A stretch of DNA of 64,000 bases from Burkholderiales bacterium. GTDB taxonomy: Bacteria; Pseudomonadota; Gammaproteobacteria; Burkholderiales; Burkholderiaceae_C. The DNA lies in NCBI GenBank assembly GCA_016191525.1, contig JACPOK010000033.1, positions 372,001 through 436,000 on the forward strand, in the 5' to 3' direction. Under the pieces are notes generated by a model. That model was not told where the DNA came from, did no database searches, and saw only the letters and a list, made by a program, of their open reading frames with translations. Each line of letters begins with the position of its first letter. Positions within the stretch are counted from its first letter, which is position 1. Below, piece after piece: positions 42,913 through 52,045 of this stretch. The position numbers and the translations under genes were made by a program.

Positions 42913-44692
42913 TCTCGAATTCCTCTTGCGGCTCGCCGATTCCGGCGGCCAGCGACGCGAGCGGCTTGACCGGCAGCCGGATGGAGAACGTGGTGCCGGT
43001 ACCCGGGGTGGAATCAACCCTGATTTCCCCGCCGTGGCTGTCGACGATGCGCTTGGAAATCGACAGCCCCAGCCCGGTTCCGCTGCCCTCCTTCTTGGTG
43101 GTGAAGAATGCGTCGAAGATCTTCGGCAACGTGGCCGGCGCGATGCCGGCGCCGTTGTCGGTGATGTCCACCACCAGCGTGTCCGGGTCGGCCATGAGCG
43201 TCTCGATCACGATTTCCCCACCTTCCATCGGCGTGGCCTGCGCGGCGTTCTTGATGATGTTGAGGAACACCTGGTTCAGCTGCGACAGGTCGCAGTAGAT
43301 CTCGCTGGTGTTGCGGTAGCTCTTCACGACTTTCTTGTTCTTGAGGATGTGGCTGGCCAGCTTCAGCGTGCTGTCGATGCCGCCTTCCACCTTGCACCGC
43401 GTGATCCGGGTGCGGTCGAGCCGGCTGAAATTGAGCAGGTTGACCACCGTCTCGTTGATCTGGTGGACCCCGGCGATGCCGTCCTCGAGCAGCGCCGTGG
43501 TCTCCTGCAGCAGGTCCAGCTCGGCCAGCTCGGCCTGCATGGCGCGGGCCTGGTCATAGATCTCCTGCACCTCCGACCGGTCCTGGCCCGGCGGCATGCG
43601 CAACAGCGCCAGCAGCCGCCCGGTGGTGGTGGTGTAGGGCAGGAGCACGGATTCCAGGTTGTCCCTGGCGCTCTGCAGTCCGCTGCGCAGGTAACCCAGC
43701 GGCGTATTGATCTCGTGGACGATGCCGCCCACGATCTCTCCCATCATGGCCATCCGCTCGGCGTGAACCAGTTGCGCCTCCGACTGGCGCAGCGCCGCGC
43801 GGGCCTCCTCCACCACAAGGGCCATGCGCCTGAACTCGGTCCTGCTGCGGTAGATGACGATGCCTATGGCGGTGGCGATGGCCAGCAAGGCGAAGCCGCT
43901 GTAATAGATCAGCAGCTGCTGGAACTGCGCCTGCCCGGCCAGTTCCATGTCAAAGCGGTTGCCGAAAGCCAGTGCCACGGCGTCGATGCGCTGCGCCATT
44001 GGCACCTGCGATATCTGCGCCAGCAATTCCACCTGGCGCGTGCGCTGGCGCAGGACGATTCCCGCATGGGTCAGCAGGTTTTCCACGCTCTCGCGGATGG
44101 ATGGATAGCCTTGGGCCGAATCACGCATCCGGGCAATCGACATTTCGACTTCGCGGGCGGAATCGACATCGGGCACGGCGTTGTATTTGAGGATCTCGCC
44201 GACCAGGTCGCTGATGGCGAGTTCCAGGGCGCCGGCTTTCGGATTGGCCGCGGCCGTGCCGCGCTCACTGCGCAGCAGGTCCTGGATTTCGCCATGCGCG
44301 GTGGGAATGTAGCGCAGCGAGTTCCTGATGATCGCGTTCTGCGTCTTGAAACGGTCGACAATGGCCGTCTTGCGCGCGATCGCTTCGTTCAGCGCGTCGA
44401 GCGCCTTGTGCGCTTCCGCGCTGCCGCCCGCTTCGGCCTTGAGCTGCTCCGCGATGGCCGCCATCTGGCTGATGGGCCTGACCAGCGGGTCGTAGTTCTT
44501 GTTCAGCTCGATCTGCGACTTGAGCACATCGACGTTCCACTCCGAGTCGAGCTGCTTGAGCTGCTTGACCAGGCCCAGGATCTGGTTCTGCCGGGCCGAG
44601 TCAACCACCCGGGTGTTCACGAACAGGTAAGCCCAGACCGCCGTCAGGGCCGCCAGGAACAGCGCGAAAAGCGCAAGGCGCAGCCGGTTCAC
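42905..44692 (-). CDS. Sensor histidine kinase with periplasmic helical domain
   Basis: A 595-residue kinase from GTG 44692. TM1 at ~5-24, a large mostly helical periplasmic domain (~28-258; possibly the DAHL type), TM2 at ~262-282, a coiled linker, then His326 (VGGIVHEINTPLGYLRSG), and an ATPase domain with NAAQATP, DNGAGI and GTGLGLSISKRIV. It overlaps the peroxidase stop by 4 nt and the response regulator start by 8 nt, forming a three-gene unit: peroxidase, kinase, regulator. Confidence 0.92.
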   Translation of the reverse strand: MNRLRLALFALFLAALTAVWAYLFVNTRVVDSARQNQILGLVKQLKQLDSEWNVDVLKSQIELNKNYDPLVRPISQMAAIAEQLKAEAGGSAEAHKALDALNEAIARKTAIVDRFKTQNAIIRNSLRYIPTAHGEIQDLLRSERGTAAANPKAGALELAISDLVGEILKYNAVPDVDSAREVEMSIARMRDSAQGYPSIRESVENLLTHAGIVLRQRTRQVELLAQISQVPMAQRIDAVALAFGNRFDMELAGQAQFQQLLIYYSGFALLAIATAIGIVIYRSRTEFRRMALVVEEARAALRQSEAQLVHAERMAMMGEIVGGIVHEINTPLGYLRSGLQSARDNLESVLLPYTTTTGRLLALLRMPPGQDRSEVQEIYDQARAMQAELAELDLLQETTALLEDGIAGVHQINETVVNLLNFSRLDRTRITRCKVEGGIDSTLKLASHILKNKKVVKSYRNTSEIYCDLSQLNQVFLNIIKNAAQATPMEGGEIVIETLMADPDTLVVDITDNGAGIAPATLPKIFDAFFTTKKEGSGTGLGLSISKRIVDSHGGEIRVDSTPGTGTTFSIRLPVKPLASLAAGIGEPQEEFEIA

Positions 44693-45669
44693 TGCGCCGC
44701 CTTCAGGGTGCCGCTGAGCGTATGCAGGAACTTGACAATCAGCGCCTTGTCCGCCGCGGGCGCGGTGCGGCCCAGCTGGTACTTGAACATCACGTCCACG
44801 GCATCTTCCAGCGTCGCGGCCGAAGCGTCATGGAAGTACGGCGCCGTGAGCGCCACATTGCGCAGGCTGGGCACCTTGAACACGTGCATGTCGTCCTCGA
44901 GCCTGGTGACGTTGAAGTAGCCCTTGTCGGCATCCGTCATCGGCTGGCCGCGGGCCACGCGGTCCTTGAAGTAGTCGCCCACGGCGCCGAATTTCTGGAA
45001 CACGTTGCCACCCACGTTGATGCCCTGGTGGCAGGCCACGCACCCGTATTTCTTGAAGTTGTCGTAGCCCTTTTTCTCGTCGGCGGTGATGGCGCCCTTG
45101 TCGCCCAGCAGCCATGCGTCGAAGCGCGAGGGCGTCACCAGCGAGCGCTGGTAGGTGGCTATCGCATTCATCACGCTGGCCGCTGTCAGGCCCGAGGGGT
45201 AGGCCCCGGCAAAATCCCTGACCAGCGCCCCATCCTGGGTGAGCTTGCCCAGCACCTCGGCCCAGCTTGAATTGAAGACCGTGGGGCTTTTCACGACCCT
45301 GTCGATCACGCCTTCGGGCGTGGTCACGGCGCCGTTCCACAGCTGCCGGAAATTGAGGCCGCTGTTAAAGATGGAAGGCGAATTGACGGCGCCCACCGCG
45401 CCGCGCGCGCCGATCGAGCGCGGCCGCGGGTCGGCCCCGCCATGCTGGAACGAATGGCACGAAATGCACGCCACAGTGCCGTCCGTGGAGAACCGCTTGT
45501 CGCTGAACAGCCGCTCACCCAGGGCGACTTTCCTGAGGTCGAACTTCTGCTCCGGCAGCGGCTGCAAGGGTTCGTCGGCCTGGGCGAGCGCGGCTGCGCC
45601 CGCCACGGCAAGGGCGCAGCCGGCCAGCAGGGGACCGAATCGGAATCTGAAGCGCGGTGTGTTGTCCAT
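44689..45669 (-). CDS. Di-haem cytochrome c peroxidase family protein
   Basis: A 326-residue periplasmic protein with signal peptide (LLAGCALAVAGAAALAQA) and two c-type haem motifs, CISCH (68-72) and CVACH (210-214), with the family's VALGERLFSDKRFS and LTAPYFHDASAATLEDAVDVMF blocks. It reduces H2O2 with electrons from a cytochrome, or is a MauG-like oxidase. First gene of an operon with a kinase and a regulator, which suggests signalling tied to peroxide or redox state. Confidence 0.9.
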   Translation of the reverse strand: MDNTPRFRFRFGPLLAGCALAVAGAAALAQADEPLQPLPEQKFDLRKVALGERLFSDKRFSTDGTVACISCHSFQHGGADPRPRSIGARGAVGAVNSPSIFNSGLNFRQLWNGAVTTPEGVIDRVVKSPTVFNSSWAEVLGKLTQDGALVRDFAGAYPSGLTAASVMNAIATYQRSLVTPSRFDAWLLGDKGAITADEKKGYDNFKKYGCVACHQGINVGGNVFQKFGAVGDYFKDRVARGQPMTDADKGYFNVTRLEDDMHVFKVPSLRNVALTAPYFHDASAATLEDAVDVMFKYQLGRTAPAADKALIVKFLHTLSGTLKAAQ

Positions 45670-45706
45670 GGAGGGGCAGGTTGCTACAACATCGCCCGGC
45701 GCGCAG

Positions 45707-45752
45707 GGTGAAATTGGTCATGGGGAGCGTCACGGGCATGACCAATTTCACC
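45707..45752. repeat. 16-bp perfect inverted repeat in a divergent intergenic region
   Basis: GGTGAAATTGGTCATG (45707-45722), 14-bp loop, CATGACCAATTTCACC (45737-45752). It lies between the peroxidase operon (start 45669, minus) and the DUF3455 gene (start 45788, plus). ATTGGT...ACCAAT resembles GntR/FadR-type half-sites, but the 14-bp spacing is too large for one site. No T-run flanks it. Confidence 0.7.
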
Positions 45753-45787
45753 TCCCCGGACGAGCGGCCGATTCGCATACTTGCGGC

Positions 45788-46327
45788 ATGCAATACACCC
45801 CCTCCCTTCCCCTTTCCACCCTCCTGGCCGCCGTGCTTGCCACCGGCTGCGCCGGCGCACCGCCCACTGCCGCGCCAATGCCGCCGGCGATTGCCGCGCC
45901 GGCCGGCCAGGTGAAGTTCATGGAAGCCGTGGCCATCGGCGTGCAGATCTACGAGTGCAGCGCCAGGCCCGGCGCGCAAGGCGCCTTCGACTGGGCCTTC
46001 CGGGCGCCCGAGGCCACGCTGGCGGACCCCCAGGGCCACCCGCTGGGAACGCATTACGCCGGCCCTACCTGGAAGGCCGTGGACGGCAGCACCGTGACCG
46101 CCGAGGTGAAGGGGCGCGACCCCGGGCCCGATGCATCGGCCATCCCCTGGCTGCTGCTCGCGGCCAAGACCACCACCGGCGCCGGTGCACTGACCCCCAC
46201 CCGCAGCATCCAGCGCGTGCAGACCGGCGGCGGCCTGGCGCCCGCCAGGCCGTGCGGCGCCGCCAATGCGGGCGAGGCCGCACGGGTGCCCTACACCGCC
46301 ACCTACTATTTCTACCGCGCCGCGTGA
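45788..46327 (+). CDS. DUF3455 lipoprotein
   Basis: A 179-residue protein with a lipoprotein signal (LSTLLAAVLATGCAG; Cys lipobox). The mature part has EAVAIGVQIYECSA, WAFRAPEATLADPQGHPLGTHYAGPTWKAVDGSTV and a C-terminal TRSIQRVQTGGGLAP...YTATYYFYR, the DUF3455 pattern. Function is unknown. ATG 45788 was chosen at the signal peptide. A 74-residue gene overlaps its stop. Confidence 0.82.
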   Translation: MQYTPSLPLSTLLAAVLATGCAGAPPTAAPMPPAIAAPAGQVKFMEAVAIGVQIYECSARPGAQGAFDWAFRAPEATLADPQGHPLGTHYAGPTWKAVDGSTVTAEVKGRDPGPDASAIPWLLLAAKTTTGAGALTPTRSIQRVQTGGGLAPARPCGAANAGEAARVPYTATYYFYRAA

Positions 46328-46548
46328 ACGGCCAGCAGCGTGCCAGGCACGCGCGCCGGCTGGCTCGCGCCAGGCTCGACGAGCCGGATTCCGACCTTTT
46401 CATGCTGCAGCCACTGGACACCGTGCCCAGCGAACTGGTCGAGCTGATCGACCTGCACGTTCATGAGCGCCGCCGGCGCCGGGTGCGCCGGGGCCTGCTG
46501 CTGCTGCTGATGGCCGCGGCTGTGGTGGCGGTGGTGGCGCTGCGCTGA
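46324..46548 (+). CDS. Small basic single-pass membrane protein
   Basis: A 74-residue product starting at GTG that overlaps the DUF3455 stop by 4 nt. Arg-rich N-terminus (RARHARRLARARLDEPDSD), an acidic middle (VPSELVELIDLHVHERRRRRVRR) and a C-terminal hydrophobic helix (GLLLLLMAAAVVAVVAL) make a tail-anchored-looking protein. No family recognised; support is overlap, codon-like composition and clear membrane helix. Confidence 0.5.
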   Translation: MNGQQRARHARRLARARLDEPDSDLFMLQPLDTVPSELVELIDLHVHERRRRRVRRGLLLLLMAAAVVAVVALR

Positions 46549-46554
46549 CGCCTG

Positions 46555-48894
46555 CTATGCGGCGGGGGCGGGGGCCGTTGTGCTGCCAGATATGCCGATC
46601 GCGTCCTGCCAGCCCTGGACAGCGGCCGGCGTCAGCTTGCTGCCCAGCGCCACGCCGAGCTGGTGATACGCCTCCCACTGGGGCTCATCGAAGAACTGGT
46701 CGGCGGTGGCCTGCTGGGGGAACGTGGGGTTGCGCGCCGCGTAGCCCGCGATCTCCAGCGACAGGCGCGGGACCATGCGCGGCTTCACAACCACCAGCAG
46801 GCCGGGTTTCTCGACGCCGAAATAGCGGATGCGGGCCAGGATGACAGCCTCGCCCTTCAGGCTTTCGGGGTCCAGCAGCTCGATGGCCGCGCCATAGTCG
46901 ATGCGGGCCTTGCGCACCAGGTTTTCGAAATCGTCAAAGGCGTATTGCGGGTCGGCGCCGCAGTCGGCCATCACGATCACGTCCAGCTTGCGCTTGAGCA
47001 GGCAGTACACGCCGGTGTTTTCGAAGTGGCCGCCATCGGAGACGTACCAGGCGGTGCTGCGCAGGCCCGGAAAGCGGGCGACGAACTCCGCCAGCAGCAG
47101 CGAAGGCTTGGTCATCAGCGCGGCAAACCAGCGCCGCGATCGGTCCACCGCCCTGGCCGGCGGGTTTTGCGAAGTGGCCTGCGTGGACGGCGGCGGCGGC
47201 AGCAGCTTGGGCGTCCAGTAGCCCAGCCGCAGGCCCGACAGGAACAGCAGCGCCGCCAGTCCGGGCGTGGTCTGCGAGCCCATGCCGCTGCCCGCCGCGG
47301 CGCCCGAAATGGCGACCCAGCGTGAGAGCTTGCCCATGGGCGGCAGCTTGTCCAGGGGCGTGGGCGTCACCGCGGTGCCGGTTTCCACGCCCATGGAACT
47401 CACCGTGAGCGCGATGCCCAGCCGGTCGGCGTTGTAGTTGCCGGTGCGGTCGTCCACCGATTGGTTGATGCAGCAGGTCACCAGGTGGATCGGCCCGCCC
47501 CATTGGTGCGGGCTGTAGCTGCCCAGGTCAACGTCGTCGCCCTCCACCGCCTCCACCAGTTTGGCGATCTTCTGCGTGCGATCGCGGGTGACCGCGCCCA
47601 GCGGCGAGCCGCCCGGGAAGCGCCCGGCCGGCAGCAACACGCCGGCCTTGTCGTAATTGCCCACCGACACATAGGCCCGCTCGATGCGGGCGCGGTAGAA
47701 GTTATGCAGCGACGAAAGGTTCAGCACTTCCCAGTCGGCGGCCGTGAGAACCACGTAGCCCAGCAGCAAGGCGATCGCGAGCCCGCACGTCCAGGGGGAC
47801 TGCAGCCGCACCAGCAGGTGCGCCACGGTCATCCACCACACGGCCATCAGCAGCACCAGCAGCAGGCCGCCCACGTTGAGCAGGACCCCGGTCTTCACCG
47901 CCTTCACCTTGGCCGACTCGATCCAGCGCTTGACAGTGGGCAGCCCGGCGCGCACTGCCGCGACGATCAGGGCCCAAAGGCCCGCCCCTGCGGCGGCGCC
48001 CTTCATGCCGGTGAGCTGGTCCGCCAGCCACCAGCCCGCCAGGTCGAGCGCGCCTGCCAGTGCCAGGCCCAGCAACACCCACAGCATCACGCCCAGCCAC
48101 TTGGTGTAGCGCAGGCGCAGCGCGGCCATGCGCTCCGGCCGCGGCTGCGGCACCGAGAACAGGGCCGCCGTGAGGGGCGCCAGCATCAGCAGGCCCGCAA
48201 TGCCCTGGCAAACCAACATGACCGTCGCCGTGCGCGACACATCCCAGGCTGTCAACGCCGAGCAAAGCAGCAGCGCCCCCGCCCCGCCCGAAGCCAGCGC
48301 GCCACCCATGTTGCCCAGCCGCGCCGCAAGACCGGGCCATTGCCGTGAGAACCAGTAGCGGAAGATGAAGTGCAGCCCCAGGTACAGGGGCACCACCATC
48401 AAGGCCCACCACACCGAGCCGATGCTTGCGCCGGGGGCCACGGGCAGGACAAAGTAGGGCAGCAGCAGCACGCCCGCGCCCAGCAGCATCAGCACCGCCA
48501 CCTCGAACTGCGAGAACAGTATGTTGCGCAGGATGGATGCCAGCGCCTGGCCCAGGTCGCGCGCGCCCGCCGGCGTCAGGTAGCGGCCGTTGCTGCGCAG
48601 CCACCAGAGCAGCAGCGTGTCTTCCCGGCCCAGCCGCTCCTGCACCTCCGGGGCGGCGCAGTCGCTCTGGTAGAGCCGACCCAGCGCCGCGCCGATGTAG
48701 CCGCCGCCGGACACGGTGGAAAGATAGTCAAAGCGGCTCAGCAGCTTCTGGCTGGCCAGCGCGCGCAGCAGGCCGAAGCAGAACGTGGCGCTGCGGATGC
48801 CGCCGCCTGAAAGGGCCAGGCCCCAGCGGTCGCCCCCTTCTTCCAGTTTCGCGGCGGCCCGGCGGGCCTTGATCAGGTCGGCTTCTGAAGACAT
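46555..48894 (-). CDS. Polytopic patatin-like phospholipase
   Basis: A 779-residue protein with a split patatin domain. N-terminal oxyanion motif LALSGGGIRSATFCFGLLRAL (~25-45), the nucleophile in STVSGGGYIGAALG (first Gly of GxSxG is Thr here) and, after ~500 residues, the Asp in VSDGGHFENTGVYCLLKR. Between them lies a membrane block of about 7-8 hydrophobic helices (~120-400). Normal patatins are soluble, so this is an unusual membrane-inserted lipid acyl hydrolase. SGNH and GH25-like genes lie just upstream on the same strand, 11 and 24 bp apart, which suggests a unit. Confidence 0.82.
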   Translation of the reverse strand: MSSEADLIKARRAAAKLEEGGDRWGLALSGGGIRSATFCFGLLRALASQKLLSRFDYLSTVSGGGYIGAALGRLYQSDCAAPEVQERLGREDTLLLWWLRSNGRYLTPAGARDLGQALASILRNILFSQFEVAVLMLLGAGVLLLPYFVLPVAPGASIGSVWWALMVVPLYLGLHFIFRYWFSRQWPGLAARLGNMGGALASGGAGALLLCSALTAWDVSRTATVMLVCQGIAGLLMLAPLTAALFSVPQPRPERMAALRLRYTKWLGVMLWVLLGLALAGALDLAGWWLADQLTGMKGAAAGAGLWALIVAAVRAGLPTVKRWIESAKVKAVKTGVLLNVGGLLLVLLMAVWWMTVAHLLVRLQSPWTCGLAIALLLGYVVLTAADWEVLNLSSLHNFYRARIERAYVSVGNYDKAGVLLPAGRFPGGSPLGAVTRDRTQKIAKLVEAVEGDDVDLGSYSPHQWGGPIHLVTCCINQSVDDRTGNYNADRLGIALTVSSMGVETGTAVTPTPLDKLPPMGKLSRWVAISGAAAGSGMGSQTTPGLAALLFLSGLRLGYWTPKLLPPPPSTQATSQNPPARAVDRSRRWFAALMTKPSLLLAEFVARFPGLRSTAWYVSDGGHFENTGVYCLLKRKLDVIVMADCGADPQYAFDDFENLVRKARIDYGAAIELLDPESLKGEAVILARIRYFGVEKPGLLVVVKPRMVPRLSLEIAGYAARNPTFPQQATADQFFDEPQWEAYHQLGVALGSKLTPAAVQGWQDAIGISGSTTAPAPAA

Positions 48895-48905
48895 GGCTGC
48901 CCGGG

Positions 48906-49688
48906 CTAGATAGGAACGCGCTTGAGCTCGGGGTCGATCGCCTTTTGCGCGATCAACTTGAACCCGGCCGGCGTCGGATGAAGCTCATTGGCCCACACAG
49001 CCGTCTCGGCCGGCAGCGAGCCTGCGCTGTTGGCCACAAGAATTTTCCCCATGGCGGGCTCCCTGGCCAGCTCGAGCTGCGCAGCCTTCAGTCGGTCAAT
49101 CAGGCTGCGGAAAAGCGCGGCGCGCAAACCCTCTTTCACGCCGGCCTTGCTCATGGGTGCGTTGAGCCAGTCCGCCGGGCCGAAAACGCCCTTGCCCGTC
49201 GGCCACGCATAGTCGTACTGGTGCAATATGACCGGTGCGCTGCCGTTGTACGCACGGAACTTGGTGATCAGGGCCTTGTAGCAGCCCATGATCATGGACA
49301 TGATCGCCTCCGGCTCGGCCGTGCGGTAGCAGCCCTCCACCGAATCCTGGCTCGCGCAATCGTCCTTGATCAGGCGCATGAAGTCATTCATGCCCGCGAC
49401 GTCGTTGCCGCCGCCGCTGAGGATCAGCGTCTTGACCGAGGCGCCATACATCTGGAAGGCGAAATCGATGTCCTTGCGGAACTTGGTGGCCCACTCGGCC
49501 GCTTCCGCGCCGTTGCGCCCGACTACCAGCACGGTTTGGTGCGGCCGCAGGGTGCCTACTTCACGCGCGAGATTGCTGAAGGGGTACCAGAACCAGGAGT
49601 CGCCGATCATCATGATCGACGGCGCGCGGTTTTGCGCCAGGGCGCCCTGTGTTCCCCAGATGACGTTGTCTGCGGTTGCCTCGGGCAT
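48906..49688 (-). CDS. SGNH/GDSL-family hydrolase
   Basis: A 260-residue esterase-like protein. Block I is IMMIGDSWFWYPFSN (Ser in GDS), block III ILSGGGNDVAGM (Asn), and block V ANELHPTPAGFKLIA with the catalytic His. It has no signal peptide, and several cysteines (KDDCASQ, EGCYRTAE, GCYKAL) in the middle. The substrate is probably an ester of a lipid or glycan. It is between the polytopic patatin and the GH25-like gene on the same strand. Confidence 0.85.
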   Translation of the reverse strand: MPEATADNVIWGTQGALAQNRAPSIMMIGDSWFWYPFSNLAREVGTLRPHQTVLVVGRNGAEAAEWATKFRKDIDFAFQMYGASVKTLILSGGGNDVAGMNDFMRLIKDDCASQDSVEGCYRTAEPEAIMSMIMGCYKALITKFRAYNGSAPVILHQYDYAWPTGKGVFGPADWLNAPMSKAGVKEGLRAALFRSLIDRLKAAQLELAREPAMGKILVANSAGSLPAETAVWANELHPTPAGFKLIAQKAIDPELKRVPI

Positions 49689-49712
49689 GGATGGATCCTC
49701 TTTGTAAAAAAA

Positions 49713-50498
49713 TCAGGGCTTGATCTCGAACAGCACTTCCCACAAGGCGGCGGGCACGCCCATCCAGTGCCAGAAGCTGTGGCCGGTGAACTGGTGTTCT
49801 TTCACCAGGCGCAGGAACTCCCGCGCCTTCTCGGCGCAAGCCGACGCGGATGCGCAGCCGCCGTCGGGCCCCACCCAGCCCGCGCCTACGGGAATGAAAG
49901 GCAGCTTGACCGGCTTGTTGGCCTCGACCGCGCGCGAGAGCCGGTTCACCACACTGGGGCTGCCGCCGTAGTAAACCTGCGGCGCATTGAACGACGCGTG
50001 CTTGACGAACGCCGCAAACGGGTAGTTCTCGAAGTTGCCCGGAATGTCGTTGCCGCACATGGCCAAGCCGCGGTGGGTGGCAGCCATCCTGTCCTGCAGC
50101 GTGGAAGCGTAGGCTTCGGCGGCCGCCACACCACCGGTGAAATAGCCCTTGCCGCCTTCGGCGTCCATCAACACGCCATCCAGCTCAAGCTGGTCCGCCA
50201 GGTCGGCACAGGCAATGGCCTCCTGCTTCGCGTGCTCCACGGAGCCGCCGTAAGGCACCTGCCAGCCCCACACGGCGATGCCCTCGGCGCGCAGGCCATC
50301 GCGCACCTGCTTGAACAGCGGAAGATTCGCCGGCCGCGCGTTCTCGTAGGGCCCGTCACCGTCGGCAATCTTGATCCACACACCACTCAGGTGCGCCGCC
50401 TTGGCCTTGCGCACGAACGTGGCCACGTCCATCTCGGCCTTGATGACGGGGGCGAGGCGCCAGACGAACATGCAGCGGCCGGAGAGTGTGTTGATCAT
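49713..50498 (-). CDS. TIM-barrel glycoside-hydrolase-like protein (GH25/DUF1906-like)
   Basis: A 261-residue protein from ATG 50498. Barrel features: DVATFVRKAKAAHLSGVWIKIADGDG, IAVWGWQVPYGG, ADQLELDGVLMDAEGGKGYF with an acidic cluster at a strand end, and VYYGGSPSVVN, similar in layout to lysozyme-like and Rv2525c-like domains. No signal peptide is visible. The target could be peptidoglycan or another glycan. First gene in a row with SGNH and patatin genes; divergent from the TPR gene across 149 bp. Confidence 0.7.
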   Translation of the reverse strand: MINTLSGRCMFVWRLAPVIKAEMDVATFVRKAKAAHLSGVWIKIADGDGPYENARPANLPLFKQVRDGLRAEGIAVWGWQVPYGGSVEHAKQEAIACADLADQLELDGVLMDAEGGKGYFTGGVAAAEAYASTLQDRMAATHRGLAMCGNDIPGNFENYPFAAFVKHASFNAPQVYYGGSPSVVNRLSRAVEANKPVKLPFIPVGAGWVGPDGGCASASACAEKAREFLRLVKEHQFTGHSFWHWMGVPAALWEVLFEIKP

Positions 50499-50647
50499 CG
50501 CGTGGGGTTCTTGTAGCGAGCGCAATGGTGGCACCCGACCAAGCCCGGCGCATCCCCACAACAGGGGAGGCGGTCCTTCCCCCAAAGTGGGGATGCCGGT
50601 GCGGCGCTTTGCCGGTATCGTGCGTGGCTCTTCAGGAGGGAAACGCC

Positions 50648-52027
50648 ATGAGGTACATGCTGACAATCGTTCTGGCCGGCGCCCTGTGGGCAGTGTGCGG
50701 CGGCGCGCTGGCGGACAGCCTCGACGTGACGGTGCGCGAGCCGATGCGGCTGGTGGCCGAATGGGAGGCCGACCGCAATTACGCGCTTACCATCGTCGCC
50801 ATCGTCTTCATCCTGGGCGCCCTGATCGCGCTGATCAACGCGCTGCCCAACGACCGGGCCAAGCTGGGCGCCGTGGTACTCGGCAGCGCCGTTACCGTGC
50901 TCACCGGCGTGGCCAACCTAGTCTTTGAATTTGACCACCGCCAATACAAGGTGCTGGCCCGGGAAGGCCGCAGCCTGCTTGACGAGATCGAATACAAGCG
51001 CGGCCAGCTCAAGGAGATGCCCACCGAGGAAAAGGCCAACCGCAGCGCCCTGACCGAGGAAATCCGAAGGGATGCGCGCACCATCGTTAACCTCGCGCAG
51101 AGCCTCAAGGAGCGGTCCCCGAAAACCGGCGCATTGGGCCCCGGCGGGCCGAGCGGCGGCATCATCTCCACCGCCTGGGCCCAGCAAGGCCGGGTGCCCG
51201 CCTGGACCAGCGCCATTCCCACCGACGACGCCAACCTGTACTTCGTGGGCTTCGCTGACGGGCGCGATTACCAGGCCGTGCGCAAGGCATCGGAGCAGCT
51301 TGCTTACGACGACGCCCGTGCCTTCCTGGCGGGCCAGCTCGAATCCGCCGGCAAGGCGGCCAGCGCCGAGGCCGCGGCGGCGGCCGGGTATCTGCTTGAG
51401 GCGGCCCGCGTGGCGGACACCTACGTCGCCTATGACAAGACGCAGAACACCTACCGCGCCTATACGCTGCTGGCCCTGGGCAGGAAACTGGCAGGCACCG
51501 ACCTGCAATTGTTCGCGGCGAAAAACAGCGTGGCTTTGCCGCCCGCGCAAGCGCAGGCACTGCAGGCGGCGGCGCGAAAGCCCGACGACTACCTGGCGCA
51601 GCGCGTGCAGGTGTACACCAACGAGAGCAACAAGGCCCAGGCCGCCCTGCCCCCGGCGCAATACGACCAGTACACCCGCGCGCGCAAGTTGCGGCTGGAG
51701 GGCAAGACCGAGGAAGCCATCGCGCAGCTAAAGGACGTGGTGCGGCTGCAGCCTGACTTCTATTTGGGGTGGTTTAACCTGGCACTTGCCTACGACGAGC
51801 GCAAGGATTTCGTGAACGGGAATAGCGCGTACGAACGCGCCATCGCGCTGGAAAGCAAGGGGAAGCTGCGCGACGCGTCGCTGTACAACAGCTACGGCTT
51901 CTTCCTGTTCAAGCAAAAGAAATACCGCGAGGCCGCCGGCATGCTGAAAACAGCCCTGGAGCTCGCGCCCGACCATCCCAAGGCCCGAACCACACTGGCT
52001 GCAGCCCAGGCCGCTGCCGGCCCGTAG
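50648..52027 (+). CDS. Membrane-anchored TPR protein
   Basis: A 459-residue protein. Signal peptide or TM1 (MLTIVLAGALWAVCGGALA), two further helices (YALTIVAIVFILGALIALINAL and AVVLGSAVTVLTGVANLVF) and a coiled segment (LAREGRSLLDEIEYKRGQLKE). After a Gly/Pro linker comes a soluble domain and three TPR repeats near the C-terminus (EEAIAQLKDVVRLQPDFYLGWFNLALAYDERKDF; REAAGMLKTALELAPDHPKA). CAGGAGGG precedes the ATG. Divergent from the GH25-like gene; may scaffold the hydrolase-like products of that locus, as inference. Confidence 0.78.
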   Translation: MRYMLTIVLAGALWAVCGGALADSLDVTVREPMRLVAEWEADRNYALTIVAIVFILGALIALINALPNDRAKLGAVVLGSAVTVLTGVANLVFEFDHRQYKVLAREGRSLLDEIEYKRGQLKEMPTEEKANRSALTEEIRRDARTIVNLAQSLKERSPKTGALGPGGPSGGIISTAWAQQGRVPAWTSAIPTDDANLYFVGFADGRDYQAVRKASEQLAYDDARAFLAGQLESAGKAASAEAAAAAGYLLEAARVADTYVAYDKTQNTYRAYTLLALGRKLAGTDLQLFAAKNSVALPPAQAQALQAAARKPDDYLAQRVQVYTNESNKAQAALPPAQYDQYTRARKLRLEGKTEEAIAQLKDVVRLQPDFYLGWFNLALAYDERKDFVNGNSAYERAIALESKGKLRDASLYNSYGFFLFKQKKYREAAGMLKTALELAPDHPKARTTLAAAQAAAGP

Positions 52028-52045
52028 CACGGGCTTTGCAGAGCC

